This document shows, piece by piece, positions 21,531 to 34,709 of a DNA stretch of 64,000 bases (position 1 is the first letter of the stretch; each line of letters opens with the position of its first letter). The stretch covers positions 1 through 64,000 of the forward strand of contig WHVD01000243.1 in assembly GCA_015178975.1 (NCBI GenBank). Direction: 5' to 3'. Source of the stretch: Hysterangium stoloniferum (taxonomy: Eukaryota > Basidiomycota > Agaricomycetes > Hysterangiales > Hysterangiaceae). A program made the position numbers and the translations under genes. Below the pieces are notes generated by a model. It saw only the letters and a program-made list of their open reading frames with translations, was not told where the DNA came from and made no database searches.

Positions 21531-22128
21531 CTGTCGGGATGTATGGAAGATGAAAAAATGGGATCACAAGACGTTAATACCAAAGAAGCAACCGAGGATG
21601 TATCCTCTCAATCAGACAATGAGTAACTTAAATAAGGGATAGTAGGACTCGACGAAACTGGTGAATGTATTTTCTAAACAAGAATATCAAAAATGGAATA
21701 CAAGATATCATGGATCGAGTTATATATAAATTGTAAGTGCGTCAACAGCCAGTATTGGAAAATTGATAAAAAAATATACTCCAAAAAATATAGCCACTGT
21801 CCAAACGTTTTTCTCGATTTTATTGGCTTATGATGGATTGCGAGGCCTTTTCTACACCCTAAATTTTTCCTCTATCCAGATTACCTTTGACTCTTATTTG
21901 AGGTGGATGATCTCCCCTTTATTCAGGCGAGGTAATTAAGCCTACCTACATGCCCAACACTATTGTTGCATCGAGATGAGACGAGTAATTTTTTGGGGAA
22001 TCAATGAAAACTCACGACATTGTAGTGCATCTATTGCAAAAAACTCGCAAAGCGAATATAAGAACAAAAAATAAGAGGTAATGGTCACTGGGTCTTAGGA
22101 TAGAATCCTCGCCACACATCAACATTAA

Positions 22129-22680
22129 TTACCGCTGCCTACTTACCACCCACTTTCGAAGAAACATTTCTTCCCCGGTATCCGATATATGTTCGAATCT
22201 TTCGCCTAAATCCTGCTCCGTCATACTACTCATGTGAGATTCCGCCATCCTAGAGTCGTCCTTCCAAGTCGCAGCATTCTCCATACATCCACCTTATTGA
22301 ACAATATAAGCACTCGCCTGTGCGTAGATCCGCCTATCAAGCCAGGGAAAGCACTCGGCGCCAACGATACTAGCATGATATATGGATTGTCAGACGGTAT
22401 AAAATCTTAATCACTACCTGTTTTCATAATGGATAGATCCTCTCCCTCTGCCATGGTTATGACCAATGGGACCCGCACTATACTCACGCTGCCGCGTCTC
22501 CTCCTGCTCCAAAGAGTACTCAAGAAACGAATCTCTAATATGATAGCTCGGAAGAATCATATTCTCAATGAATAGGAGGGACAGCGGCGGATATGCATCG
22601 CGGGCTAGTACGAATCGCTGGCTGACGGGTACAAAACAACCACTAGCTTCATTGGGTCTGAAGTTCCACTCCATTATCAA
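22129..22680 (-). CDS. Possible hypothetical gene (two exons)
   Basis: A frame from 22680 (MEWNFRPNEASGCFVP ... SFLEYSLEQEETRQ) reaches a plausible donor near 22415. A second protein-like stretch (MENAATWKDDSRMAESH ... EEMFLRKWV) follows an acceptor near 22290 and stops at 22129. Codon pattern and two polar, non-repetitive exons look coding, but I recognise no domain, and both ends and the splice are uncertain. Confidence 0.3.
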
Positions 22681-23518
22681 AGAGCAGGTTTGGGCGAGTG
22701 ATAGCGGAATAGTCTGAGCGGATATCCATAATCAGAAGAGGAAAGAAGGCGGTGTCTTCATGATTCTTGGTCTGAGGGACGGCCTGGCGAGGCACTGGAC
22801 TGAGGGAGGAGTGTTTGGATCGGCAAGCGAATATGAAAGATCCTAAAGGATGAGATTAAGACTACAGAGATCCTACTTTCTCAGGATATTATCATCATGT
22901 GATGTAATTCATCGGGGTGGGGGTAAGCATGTATGGCAGGGGCAATGGTCCTATAGAAACGTCAATGACGATTCTTGACACCGAGAAATAAACCTGTTAC
23001 AGCAATGATAGGTCAACGAGCTCAAGTCTACCCATGCGTCTAAGCTGCATAGATCTCAGAAGAAATCATTTCGCGGGTTCTCTTGTTTGTTCTCGTCGCG
23101 ACGAAAGCCTGAACTACGAGTTGGCAGTAATGGCATACAGCTGTTGCCAAACAGACTGTCCTGAATATCGAAGAATCCTAGTTATTTCATCTGCACAAGG
23201 GCTTTTGAACCTCCTGTAGACCATTCGTCTGGTGTTTGCCCAAGACAAGCAGACAAACGATTTACGGTTCACGGCAAGGAAATCGAACATGGTAAAGCTC
23301 GCCGGGTAGAATATCATCCACAGGAAGATATCTTGGTGCGATCGTTAGACCGTGCCAATCATGTATTGTTTGGGTGCTCGTCCAAAATTAGAGGTGATAC
23401 CTGGTCGGGAACGACGCCACCGCCATCTCAAACAAGGCAGAAAGTACTGTGAACGGTTTCGGCAATATCGGCACAATGAAAATGTGTCTGGGTGTGGCCG
23501 AGACACCAGTCCTCAAAG

Positions 23519-23944
23519 TTATTCATCAAAAGGTTCGAATGGGACTCTTCTGAAAGACGGGTTTATATCCGACGTTTCTCTAGTGGTAAAACCGAGCCAT
23601 GTTGCCTCACTAATGAGCCTCGTACCATCCCGGTGTAGCCACTTTGCTTCTACATTCGTACTCAGCAATGCGCCTCCAAAGAAAGGAGCTTGTATGAGCT
23701 GGAGGACAGGAGTGCAAAGGCCCGAGGCCACACGGGTACAGGCTTGTATGGAGTGAGGGACATAGACATGATCGGATATAACAACACATTCCGAAGAAAC
23801 GTTAAACACGCGAATGGGATCAGAAATGGAGCGAAAATAGCCGCCTTGATGGTGTAACTTGGTGGATAGGTGGGAGTGGAAGCCTGCGTAGAGGGGATGG
23901 AAATCGCACGAGGCAACATAACAACGATAACCGTTCGCAATCAT
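23519..23944 (-). CDS. Possible hypothetical exon or pseudogene
   Basis: An open frame of 141 codons (IANGYRCYVASCDFHPLYAG ...) with ordinary amino-acid composition. It overlaps a second hydrophobic frame in another register at 23662-23940. No family was recognised, and neither start nor splice partners are clear. It could be a relic. Confidence 0.2.
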   Translation of the reverse strand: MIANGYRCYVASCDFHPLYAGFHSHLSTKLHHQGGYFRSISDPIRVFNVSSECVVISDHVYVPHSIQACTRVASGLCTPVLQLIQAPFFGGALLSTNVEAKWLHRDGTRLISEATWLGFTTRETSDINPSFRRVPFEPFDE

Positions 23945-24959
23945 TGGTTCCCGGATACAGATATCACGCGAGCCGCATGGTATAAACGAATGGCTGGGGA
24001 AAACTTAGGGTTAGAATCAACTTTGTCAGAAGTTGTTCGGATGGATTCAGATCGAAGCAGGAAACAGCGAGAGTTCAGTCAATAGTCGTGCAAGGACCTG
24101 GAGCGTTGAGGATCGTAGAGAAGCGAGCTAATGATTACATAGAGTGCTAGTGGACAGGCGGGTTTGTAGAACGCAGGTCAAACTTTTAGGTTCAATGCAG
24201 GGTATGGCAAATTTATATATATAAGTATGACACGTCCATACAGGTCCACAAGGCCTCACAAGGATATACAATGCTATTTATATAGGTATTGTCCTTCCGG
24301 ACAACATGTCCCGTACATGAAATACTAGACTTATCTCTTGTCTGCGCCCGCGTCGGCCGCCCTTGGTTAGACTTCTTATTTCTGAGTCGCTTCAACTCTA
24401 TTAAACGACTGCCCACTTATTACCTTGAGCTAGTTCAACATGTCTAGATGCCTCAAATTGACTCTTTCTTTTACTCACCAGCAGCACGCATATACCATCT
24501 TTTGGCCAACTCCATGTCTTGCCTTACATTAAAGCCGAGCTGGAACGGTTTTGGAGACTCACTAAGGGATTGGTTACTGATATCCATGATTCCAGAGTTA
24601 CAACCTTGGATCTAAATGTGGATCCCAGACGTTAGTGCCATTTTCTGCGTCCCAGGTATATTCGTCAGAGCCGGAAAGTGTTATGAACATTATAACCAGA
24701 ATTCTTATTGAACCCAGAGCCAGCACTACAGTTAGCATGAGAGCTAGGAATGAAACCGCGAGAGGTAGAGCGAGACATTTGGTTAGACAACAACGAAGTC
24801 GCAAAATAAAGTAGCATGGAAGTATATTGATAATCCTTTGGCATGGCACATGCATACAGCTTATGGACAACACCAAAGCAGAGCTTTGATACTTAATTAA
24901 CAACTATACACAATTACGCAATACACAATTTCTCAAAGATCCATAATCCAGATGGCGTC

Positions 24960-27900
24960 TTATGAGACTAACGCAGCAAGTCTTCGTAGGTGTCCGACAT
25001 TGAGATACGCCGGAACGTAGGTCTCCAAGCCGTTTACTTCTCTGGGCAATGGCAACTCATAATGGCCTACTTCCTCGCTTTCCGGCGAAAGGAGTAGGTG
25101 GTCGTTTCGATCATTAGGAATTACTCTTGATGCAACAACCCGTAGGATTTCCGGAGAAATGGGGTTCTGCGAAGACCATCAGTTCAAATCAGACGCACAC
25201 AAGAGTGGACGCACCTCGTAGTCAGCAACGAAGTAATTTGTACACATTCGTTGAATTTGAGAAGGGCTAAGCATCCAACAGACATCATAGATTATCTCTA
25301 TGTCTTGAGGGGTTGCCTATTTATGATCAAGTTAAAGTCAATTTACATTTTGGACCAAGTCGGAGCAAACTACCTTTTTCAGTTGGAGCAATTTAGTAGC
25401 CTGCATAAGATGCTCTAGTTGCAAAGTACCCTCAGGCATACCATGCGACTTGCACCATTCTTCAATGCGGGTTATATTGTACTGGATTTGCATTGCTGAA
25501 GGAAAAGAAAGTGATAGTCAGCAAAAAGAAAAAAAGATAGATGCAGGCAACCATACCTCGCTTCCACGAGCAGAAATTCCGTCTCATAAGTAAATCATTG
25601 AAGGCGGTCACGCCTACAAGCTTCAAAAGTTCCGTGATGACTTGCTGGACGACCGATTCTTCGACATAATATGTTTTCATACTCCGCCACACTTTGTTGA
25701 GAAGGTTTAAAACATCGTCCATGCTATATGCAGGTTGCGCATTGTTATTAAGGAGCCGATTGAACAATCGACCACCCCCATCACTGGTGGTGAATCCAGG
25801 CAACGACTGACTTTCGATCAAAGCCGGTATTACCATTTTCCCCAGGCGTTTTTTGGTCTCAACCATCCATGTATGGTAAATGTTATACTCCAAGCTATCA
25901 AGGTCGTGCTTGACGATGGACACGAGACGTTCGTAGTCTCCCCAATCGAAATCGCGCCCCTCGCCTCCTGGACCAATCCCCTGCAGCATATCACTCTCTG
26001 CGAGGCAAATAAATGATAGCATTTCATGCACATTGGACAACCAGAAGACGCCTGGGATAATGGCGTCTTCTCCAGAAAATGACTGCGAAGGAACAATATA
26101 AAAATTATAACTCAGATATAACGAGATGCAACTGACCATGACGTGCGTCTGTATCGCCTGCATAACGTTCGCAAGAAATCGTTCACTTTCAGCTATTAGA
26201 CCGTATTTCCACATTTCATTTGTGGTCAGACTTATAAGATTCGCAGGGAATAAAATTTCTTTCGCCGCTAATGTGTTCTGAGAACTGGGAGCTGGTATCT
26301 TTAGGCCTCTGATAAGGCCTTCCAGGACATCCTCGTCCAAATGTTTTGCGTCTTCCAATATTTTCAACTTTTCTTCGGCCGGATCATCATATATATCGGA
26401 TAAGCCATTGCTTCGGAAACGGGACATATTCTCTTGACCGTTATACACCATCGACACTGCTCTAGGATCACGTAGTTGATTTCTTTTAACGGATGCCATG
26501 GGGTCATCAGCTGAATCCCGTGCAGAAGCTCCGGCGTCACCCCCCATACCGCCTGCAGAGCTATGTCTCCGCTGGTGCCGCGTAATTGGAGGTGGATTGA
26601 GGGTCATACCATTCGGCAATCCATTTTCTGAGCGAAGAGCCGGAACAAATGTAGGAGACACCGGTTCAATTCGCCCACCCCGTGTAAGTGCGTTCAGGGC
26701 ATTGGCGCGATTTAGTTGCTCCCGAAGACTACTGACTTCGTTCTTCAGTGTAGCCACCACTGAACCGTCTTCATCCACGCGACTCTGGTTCAGTTCAGCC
26801 GTTCGGTGCCGTTCAGTCAATTCCTGCGCTTGCCGGCTGAGGTCTTCTGTTAACCTACGGATGACTTCATCCTTTTCAGTGATTTTCGCCAGAGCGTCAT
26901 CCAAACGCTGTTCTACATCTTTCTTGGCCTGGAGTAATTCATCCCGCCGTGCCACCTCGGCTTGGACTGAGTGTAGTTCAGTCTGCAAATGTTTCGCCTT
27001 TGAGTCTGTTTCATCGTGTTTGGATATCCAACTATTGAGTTGCTGTTGTAAATCTGAAAACTTCACTTGTAATTCCTTCTTTTCAGCTGTTCGAGCTTGA
27101 AGAGTTTGAGTGAGTTCAACTACTTTGTTCTCCAATTTATACGAGATTTCTTTGAACTTTGTAACAGAGCGTGCTTCTGCTTTCAAGGCTTTGAGCTCCT
27201 TGCGGGCCAGCCCGCGACGTACGCATGACTGGATATAAATAACCATTTTTACGTCGTGGTAGAAGTGTCTTCGCGCGATCCTATTAATGTCACAATAAGT
27301 ACATGAGACGAAATAAACAGTAAAGAATAATTAATGACGCACACTCCTCGGAGGAGGCTCTGCAGTGAACCTGCGGCGAGATAAATGCGAGACGCTTTAT
27401 ATGCAACCCGTGCATTTGCGCCCCTGATTCCTATAAACGGCCATCACTACAGCGCTTGCAATAACTACAATGTAGCCACTTACGACTCTGCAAGTCAATG
27501 ACTGCGCGTCGAATTGTCAAAAATTGTGATCGCTGGATAAATCGGCGGACCACGGCTTGCAGTCTACGGGCTGCAACTTCACGCCTAATTTTCTCAACAA
27601 ACATTCTGGCTTGCACGCCACGCCACCAAGTCTGGATTGTAATAGCAGCGTGACGCATTTCTTGGTATTTCTTTACAGCCATGCGACGGCGCATATTCTT
27701 TTGAACAATAGTAACCAGTGCATTGAGGCGATCGGAGCGGAGAGCCTCCATAGCAGCCAGCATACCCGCACGGAAAAATATTTTGGTGAGACCACACTGA
27801 TACTTGTCTTCATCTGAAATGGTCGTCTGAAGTATCAAATCACAAAGTGGTTTAATCTCCATTTTCTTGATCATAGGCGCCCAGCTCGACGAGTTAGTTA

Positions 27901-30697
27901 ACATGTAATATCTGTCCGAGAGCAAGTCAATTTCCTCATAACAAAACTAATGACAAGGGATGACCTTTCCACAAATTCTTCATATGTCCATCGCGATGGA
28001 TAGCCCGCGCAACTTATTCGAATTGTCTCTAGAACACCACATGCCCTGAGCTGTCCTAGAACCTGCTGAGGGGCGAACTCCCAAGCACGCTTATGTTCGT
28101 TGGGTTTAATACAGCGGATGTAGTGCACATTCGTCACTCCGAGCGTTTCCATAAGATTGGCCAGAGAACCCTTGAAGATAGACCCAAGCGTAGGTTTCTT
28201 TGCGACGGCGCCTGGCCGCTTCCCGCCAGCTCCAGCACCTCCAGCACCGCCTGAAACCAAAGAGGAACGTCCAGGATCAGGGATGATTGAGGACCTGCGG
28301 GAACTACCGCTACCGGTCTCTGATATAGCCGCATTGGGATTTGGCGATTCAGGAGGCTTAGAAGATGAGAGAGCTGTGTCAAGCACTTCTTTCAAAAATT
28401 TGTTCTTTGTAGATGCCAAGAGAGAGAGGTGCTCGTCTGGTACGGTATCCCTATTTTTTTCAATGAACCCATCGACCTCGTAAGTCACATCCACAGCATA
28501 GTGAGCAACAGTGAAGGCGGTGTTGCCAAACCTTGGTTTCTTGAATACCTCTTTATTTTCAGGCTTATCCAACTGAGCATGGAGCTTTTGCAATAAAGAT
28601 GCGTCAGTACCGGCAGGCAATCGTGATTCCTCATCTAGAAGAGCCAATACACCAAGTCTACCCTCGATTAAATTGATGCAAGGTTGATTGTCAGAGAAAT
28701 CTATGAACTTCCACTTTATCTGTTCCCGAACATATTCTTCTTGTTCGAGCTTGAAAACATGGGCATTGAACTACGGACACAAAACATAAGCAATCAGAAT
28801 TAACACGAGCACAAGATGTCAGACCTCCTGTTGTAGCTTCTCATTTGCATAGTTAATGCAAAACTGTTCAAAGCTGTAGAGTATTAAGCAGTATACAAAT
28901 AGCCGTTGAGAAAACAAAAATCACCTGTTCTTTTGAAAATGTTCAAAACTGTGCCAGGTGAGCATGATGCAAGCGCTTTTCCTTCAAGAACTTACCCGTA
29001 GATATCCCTGCATAGTTTTAGATCATTTATGACAGAAGAAAAATAAGAGAGGGAAAGGACTCACAGTACACCGATGAACATCTCCGCTCTGTTTGCGGCT
29101 TCACCTCCTTCTCCAGCTAAGCTTTCGTTTACAATGCTTACAAGCCATTCGAAGAGACAAGCATACACAAATTTGGCCACACTGTCACGAACGATGGTGG
29201 CTTGTGGACCGTTAAGGGCAGTGACTATTTTTTCTGACCGAGTAGTAATCTGCTTCTTAATTGTCCACTTCTTGAATTCGGCAATAGAAATTCCCAAAAA
29301 ACGTGTGGCCAGCTGCATTGCCGGATCAGTATCGTCCAGCACAGCATCATTGCGTGCTTGAGTGATCTTTATGTTTCCAAGATGTAGAAGAGCAGCCAGG
29401 AGTTTGAAAACGGCCCATTGCTTTTCCACACTAATCCCTACGGTCGATAGTGCTCGCTGTGTATTTCGGAATTCCTCAGCATCATCAACGTTAGGGATTG
29501 GAGTGGAACTTGGTCCGCCTTGTTTTAAGTAAAAAAACTTGGTTATGTCCGTATCCAAACCAAGATCTTTTCGTTCTTTGAGCGGCGCGCCCGCACACAA
29601 TTGGTAGAAAATATGATAATTCCGTTCGACCTCGGGCTGGAAGACGAGCCTAGACCGTTCTAGTAGATAGGTCCTTATACGAGCTCCTACTATTTCTTGA
29701 TGCCCGTCAAACAAAATCTACAAATCAAATAAGATGGAGAGCACATCGAATAACCTGGTTCGCACTTGGATATATTTTCCGAATCTGGAGGAGTTATCAT
29801 TGCGAGTCGTCTTCGCATTTCCAAATGCTTCTAATATTGGGTTCGTGGCTAGGATTTGTTGCTCGACTTCGCTGGATTCGTCTAGAGAGAGCTTAGTACG
29901 TGCTTTCCCCTTCAAGTTAGGTGGGTTCACAGAGGCCAAAAATCGCATAATAAGCTTTGCCTGTATTATGTGAAGATTTAATCCTAATTATAAGCTGAAG
30001 ACTCATGCTCACCGATTCAGTTTTACCAGCACCACTATCAGTGGTGAGCTATTATACACGTTCCAAAAGGTAAAGGGTGGCCAGACACACCTTTCTCCAG
30101 AGACAATAATCGTCTGGCCTTGGCCATCATTGGACATGGCAGTATACGCATCTTCAGCAATCGCAAACAAATGTGGTTCCAATTCCCCTTTCCGACGACC
30201 GCTATAAGCCTGTATAATCTCAGGGCCGTAGAGAGTAACTCTCTGGAATGGATTCATGGCGATAAGAACTATTCCGCTATAGGTATATATACTATGTTGG
30301 GCATAACGATTCCTAATGGTATGCAAAACTAAAAACATATCAGATGTGTAAATAAAAGCGCGTGAGTATTACAGACCTGAAGGCTCATTTAAATGCGAGA
30401 GTGTCGCCAAATCATCCGCTGTTTCTAATAGTGGTGGATTTCGTAAAGGCGGCAGGCTGTCTTTAGCATCTTTGATATCTTTTCCGGTGGTATCTATTGC
30501 TATGTCCTAAAAAAAACTGTCAGCGAGCCTTATAAACAGATAAATGATAGACACACCTTTCCTCGTTCATCAACAAACTGCAGCTTCACAGTGTCATCGT
30601 TATTTCTCATAACAGAGACACACTCAGCAGATATCCAGCCAAGCTCCTTGTCGGGAAACCAGACGCGTGTTCCCTTCGAATAGACATTCTCTGCCAT
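24960..30697 (-). CDS. MYO2: Class V myosin heavy chain
   Basis: Actin motor for vesicle and organelle transport. From ATG at 30697 come an SH3-like N-terminus ([12 protein letters not shown]) and then the motor: [14 protein letters not shown]-loop [10 protein letters not shown] on a 22-nt exon (30013-30034), switch [11 protein letters not shown], and [20 protein letters not shown] built from 12-, 24- and 49-nt exons (28998-29009, 28925-28948, 28825-28873). A Gly/Lys-rich actin-binding loop precedes [16 protein letters not shown] motifs ([22 protein letters not shown]; about 27520-27720) bind light chains. A coiled coil (about 26700-27240) and a globular dilute (DIL) cargo domain follow (about 25500-26350 plus three exons ending [12 protein letters not shown] at 24960). 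One gene spans 5.7 kb, with introns mostly near 50 bp. Divergent from COG4 by 112 bp. Confidence 0.95.
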
Positions 30698-30809
30698 GGC
30701 GCAGGAAGAAGAGAGCTAGCCTGTTTTCTTAACCAAAGCAATTCAAACTACGCTGAACGGCGCTTGCACATCCTGCACAACCACTATATCAACACCTCTA
30801 TGTGTCACC
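30698..30809. promoter_or_regulatory. Shared promoter region between myosin V and COG4
   Basis: 112 bp between divergent start codons must serve both genes. No defined element is visible. Confidence 0.45.
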
Positions 30810-33624
30810 ATGGAAAGTTTTACACATCCAGTACACACCCCGTCCCGGTCTATCACCACCTTGCCTGCTCTCCTCTCTTCACTTTCTGGTTTACAATCTC
30901 GTGAGGCTGCATTGTCTACGTCTCTGACTAACCTACTGTCTACTTCGGAGCCTCTCGTAGTTTCTCTCTCGCGTATCCATGCACTTGCACCAAGACTTGA
31001 AAAAGTTCATGATGAATCGATCATCTTGTCTAAACGAGTATCGTACACAGCTTGCACCGCTGAACGTGTTGGGGGTAAGGTTAGAGTCTTAGACGAAGAA
31101 ATGAAGCGTGTTAGGGAGGCTGCAGATCGAGTGGCTCAGGTTATGGAGTTGAAGGTTTATATCCATTACCCCATCTTTGTAGAGAATGTCTCTCATATTT
31201 ACACAATCAAGTTGTCTTTAGCCTCTCTCCAAGCTGCTATGGACAGTCAGGATTGGGAATCAGCAACTAGGCACTGTGCAAGGGCAATGTCCGTTTCTGT
31301 GGAGGTTATTTCCGGACCTTTCGCTGAAATTGCCGTTGTCGGTTGATATTTTAGCTTTAATGCTACCTTGTACTTATGCATTGCTCAGCCAACAGCAGAA
31401 TCGCCTTTACCGCCGGTTCAAACACTTCAAAACGCCAGGGAAAGTTTACTGTCAATATTTCGCACAAAGTTTCAGGAAGCGTCGCAATCAAGGGACGCGG
31501 CAGCAACCAGCCGGTTTTTCAAGCTATTTCCTGTAATAGGATGGGAAGAAGAAGGCCTTCAAGCATACTCATCTTTTGTTATTGATTTGGTGCGCACCCG
31601 AATCCCAGCATCTGCCAAAAGTACGATATCACCTCTCTATAATCTTTCGAATCCTCCTCATATACTCGTGCATTGACGATCTTGTAGCATCATCACCAAT
31701 GTATTATATCACCATGTTGACGTCTTTATTTGAAGGGATTGCCCTCATTGTAGACCAGCACCAACCTATCGTGGAAAAATACTACGGACGCGGCAAAATG
31801 TTCACAGTGGTGAAGAGCCTACTTGAGGAATGCGATCGTGTTGTTAAGCGACTTGTAGAAGGATGGGAAGAAGAACGTTCGATGAAGCGCAAAGTTCGAT
31901 TATCCATAATCTTACATTTTCACACTCTTACCCGCCGTCGCCTAGTTAGCCCAAACATCCAACCCTACATTTTTTTTCCTTAGCCCGAGCTCACGCAAAC
32001 AGATGCCAACGTCTGCGGAGGACGAAATAGACCCTCGTGACGTTGACAGGGTACTATCTGAGCTTGCCGGAATGGCAGGCCGTTGGGGATTGTTCAGACG
32101 TTTTCTGTGTGATAGGCTAAAGGTATTTTGGTCCGTTTGTACTTAATATACTCAAATTCAGTGGTGCAGGAGGATTACAGCGGGGATGGCCCTTCTGTTC
32201 CCAGCGTCCAGGATGGAACTCAAGTTCAAGCATCACCAGCATTACTGTTAATTCAAGCCTGTTCTACCGCCTCACTCATTGATGAGTTATTGACTCGGTA
32301 TTACTTACCCTTGGAAATTTGGTATCTCCGAGTTACCACTGATAAAGTATATTGGGCTTTCTCTCCTGTCACAATTTTATAATTTCACAAATTTTAGGCG
32401 CATTGTCTTTCCACCTCAGACGTATCTAATATTCCTCCTACTACCACGACGCCTGATGATTTCTTTTATATCCTCAAAATCGTTCTCCATCGTCTTTCCT
32501 CAACTTCTTCCCTGTTGGCAGTGCAACGCATGACTACTCAAGTGAAAGATGTCGTGTCAAGAGACTATGCATTTGTTATCAAAAAGAGATTAGAAGATGT
32601 GTATAAACACGCTAGCATCAGCGCTACAGGTCCTCAGCGAGACAAGGCGGAAAAGGAACTTAAATCAATATTTATCGTAAGACTCACTTTCAATGGCATC
32701 CAAAAAATGATTTAAATGTATTTAACCAGACGCACTTGAATGATCTCGATATTTCGTCATCACACATCGAGCGGTTAGTCAAGGATCTACTTGGATCGTC
32801 CGTAGTTTCACAGAACTTTCTGCAATCGGAAACGTCCCCCGTTGTCGCCCACATTTCTGCTTTATTAGATCTTGTCCCCCAATTTCAAACCATCCTGCGT
32901 GTAAGTATCTTCCGTGTCACATGTTGCATGGTTGTATCTTGTCTAATTCTACCTAGTCGGGCACCGAGCAACTATTCAACCAGTTAGCACGACCGCGATT
33001 AAGATCGCTAGTAATAGATGTTTATAAAGACGTCACATACATGCTCGACGACGAATCCTATTCTTTAGCAGAATCACAAGATATCGTCCGCAAGAGGTTT
33101 ATCAGATACTGGGAGGCCTTGATGGATGGTTTCAAGGTTTGTTTTATATTGGGGATCAAAGCGCTGCTGACGATGCCTGTGAACAATTAGGAAGTTTTCA
33201 CGGACACAAATTATAGTGTGTTTATCCATCTTGCCGTCGACATACTTGTACGACCCTGGGAAAAATATGTTACAGGAATGAGGTTTACTGAAGTTAGTTA
33301 ATTGGGTAGAATCAATATCCGTGAACTAACGATGCTGTCTTTACAGTTGGGAGCTATACGGTTTGATCGAGACATCCGGTCTATCCTTGGATATATGTCG
33401 TCACAGACGACGTTTGGAGACGGCCGGGAAAAATTCCAACGGCTACAGCAGATATCCACGCTTCTAAACCTTGACGTTGTAAATATTTACCTTTCACACC
33501 TGAGACGCCTGGAACTAAATGCTTAGCATAGGAAGAAGATGGGGACGAATTTTATAATAACTCCGGAATTAATTGGCGACTAAGTGTCAGTGAGGCACGG
33601 ATGGTCATTGCTCTCCGAATATAG
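30810..33624 (+). CDS. COG4: Conserved oligomeric Golgi complex subunit 4
   Basis: COG4 is a lobe A subunit of the tether for retrograde vesicles at the Golgi. Exon 1 (30810-31152) encodes the N-terminal helical region (LPALLSSLSGLQSREAALS, TAERVGGKVRVLDEEM). Next come LASLQAAMDSQDWESATRH, then ESLLSIFRTKFQEASQSRD. Later short exons carry TSLFEGIALIVDQHQPIVEK, RMTTQVKDVVSRDYAFVIKK and FDRDIRSILGYMSSQTTFG. The last exon gives EEDGDEFYNNSGINW and RLSVSEARMVIALRI-stop at 33622-33624, which matches the conserved end of the family. At least ten small introns. Its 3' end is 71 bp from that of VPS2 on the other strand. Confidence 0.9.
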
Positions 33625-33695
33625 ATCCTAAAGTAGGTATATATGACATGGATGATACAATATTACACAGGCCAGGACATGGAATATACGATTGG

Positions 33696-34671
33696 TCAAC
33701 CCCGACGCAAGTTATCCAATCTAGCCTGCAGAGCATCTTCTTCAGACATGAACGCCGGTTTGCTGTTGCTGTTGGGGTCGCCAGTACCTGCATTTCCTGT
33801 TGCCGAGACTACAGATCCCTCGACCTCACCGATTGCTACAGGCTGGCGATTATTCGCTAAAGGTGGTGATATACCGAGACCTGTCGGGGTTTCTTGGAGC
33901 TGTGTACATGTTTAGTCGACCACAAACACAAATTGCTGAAAAATATGCCCACCTGCTGTTGTAAGCCTACACCGATTTCGTCTAATACCTCTTTCAGTAT
34001 TTTATCCCCCTCCTCTTCCTCGTCCTCTTCTTCGTTATCCATTACATCCTCTACGGCATCAGACATCATTTCTTCTTTCATATCCATCGTCGCGCTCTCT
34101 TTCTCAAACTCGTTCATAATTCGTTGGATTCCCGGCAGGTTGAGCCCTCGGTTCATGGCGCCCATAGCCTAGATCAAAAGGATTGGTTAAGTTATATAAG
34201 ATAACTAATTGTTGAACAGCCTTACCCGTGTGGCGCCCCGCATTGCGTCTGCCATCTGCTGATTACTGCTCAACGTCTGGATTCTCAATCCTACGGCTTG
34301 CAGTTGTGTTCGCATCTGATAGAACTTTTGGACATAGCGGCGTGTCCGTACAAGGTCCTTCGCCATGACTTTACAGGCGTTCTGTAGAATAAATCGCTTC
34401 AACCCTGACAAACGAACGGCTAGTGAATAAAACTGACCATTTGACCGACTTTCGCATTCTTTTTGATGTCTGCAATAAGCTTCTTTTCTTGTTGTTCAAG
34501 CTTACTTCGCTCTCGGTCGAGCTCCCGCTGCGCTTTCGCGATTGAACGTTGATGTTGACGCAGACGTTCTGCAGGAGTTACTGTGCGTCCAAAAAGTGTC
34601 TCCTGATGATAAAAACATAAATATGGATATATGCAAGGATCAAATACTTGTATACTAACGAGGATGTTCAT
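33696..34671 (-). CDS. VPS2: ESCRT-III subunit Vps2/CHMP2
   Basis: Snf7-family protein that with Vps24 caps ESCRT-III filaments and recruits Vps4 in endosomal sorting. The first coding exon is only 12 nt (34671-34660, MNIL). Exon 2 gives ETLFGRTVTPAERLRQHQR and the basic first helices; then NACKVMAKDLVRTRRYVQKF, RIQTLSSNQQMADAMRGAT and AMNRGLNLPGIQRIMNEFEK follow. An acidic stretch (EDVMDNEEEDEEEEGD) leads to the C-terminal MIM1-like helix EEDALQARLDNLRRG, which binds Vps4 MIT domains in the family. Stop at 33696-33698. The start lies 38 bp from the start of the plus-strand ORF at 34710. Confidence 0.93.
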
Positions 34672-34709
34672 CGTGGCGCAGGATGGTGTATGTTACATAA
34701 TGGGCGCTA

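Larger units (their letters stand above)
21531..24959. other. 3.4-kb stretch with no confidently identified gene
   Basis: It separates the 3' end of the plus-strand gene at 20559-21530 from the 3' end of myosin V. It holds scattered short open frames on the minus strand, two of which are listed as possible hypothetical genes. No transposon termini, tRNA or conserved domain was recognised. A minus-strand frame at 24598-24780 encodes a hydrophobic stretch plus a short polar tail, but has no supportable start. Confidence 0.5.

Noticed and set aside
26498-27100. Plus-strand 200-codon frame opposite myosin V
   Set aside because: It is the antisense of the coiled-coil region; Ser/Arg-rich composition reflects the complement of Glu/Leu-rich codons.
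33894-34172. Ser-rich plus-strand frame opposite VPS2
   Set aside because: It is antisense to the acidic stretch of Vps2.
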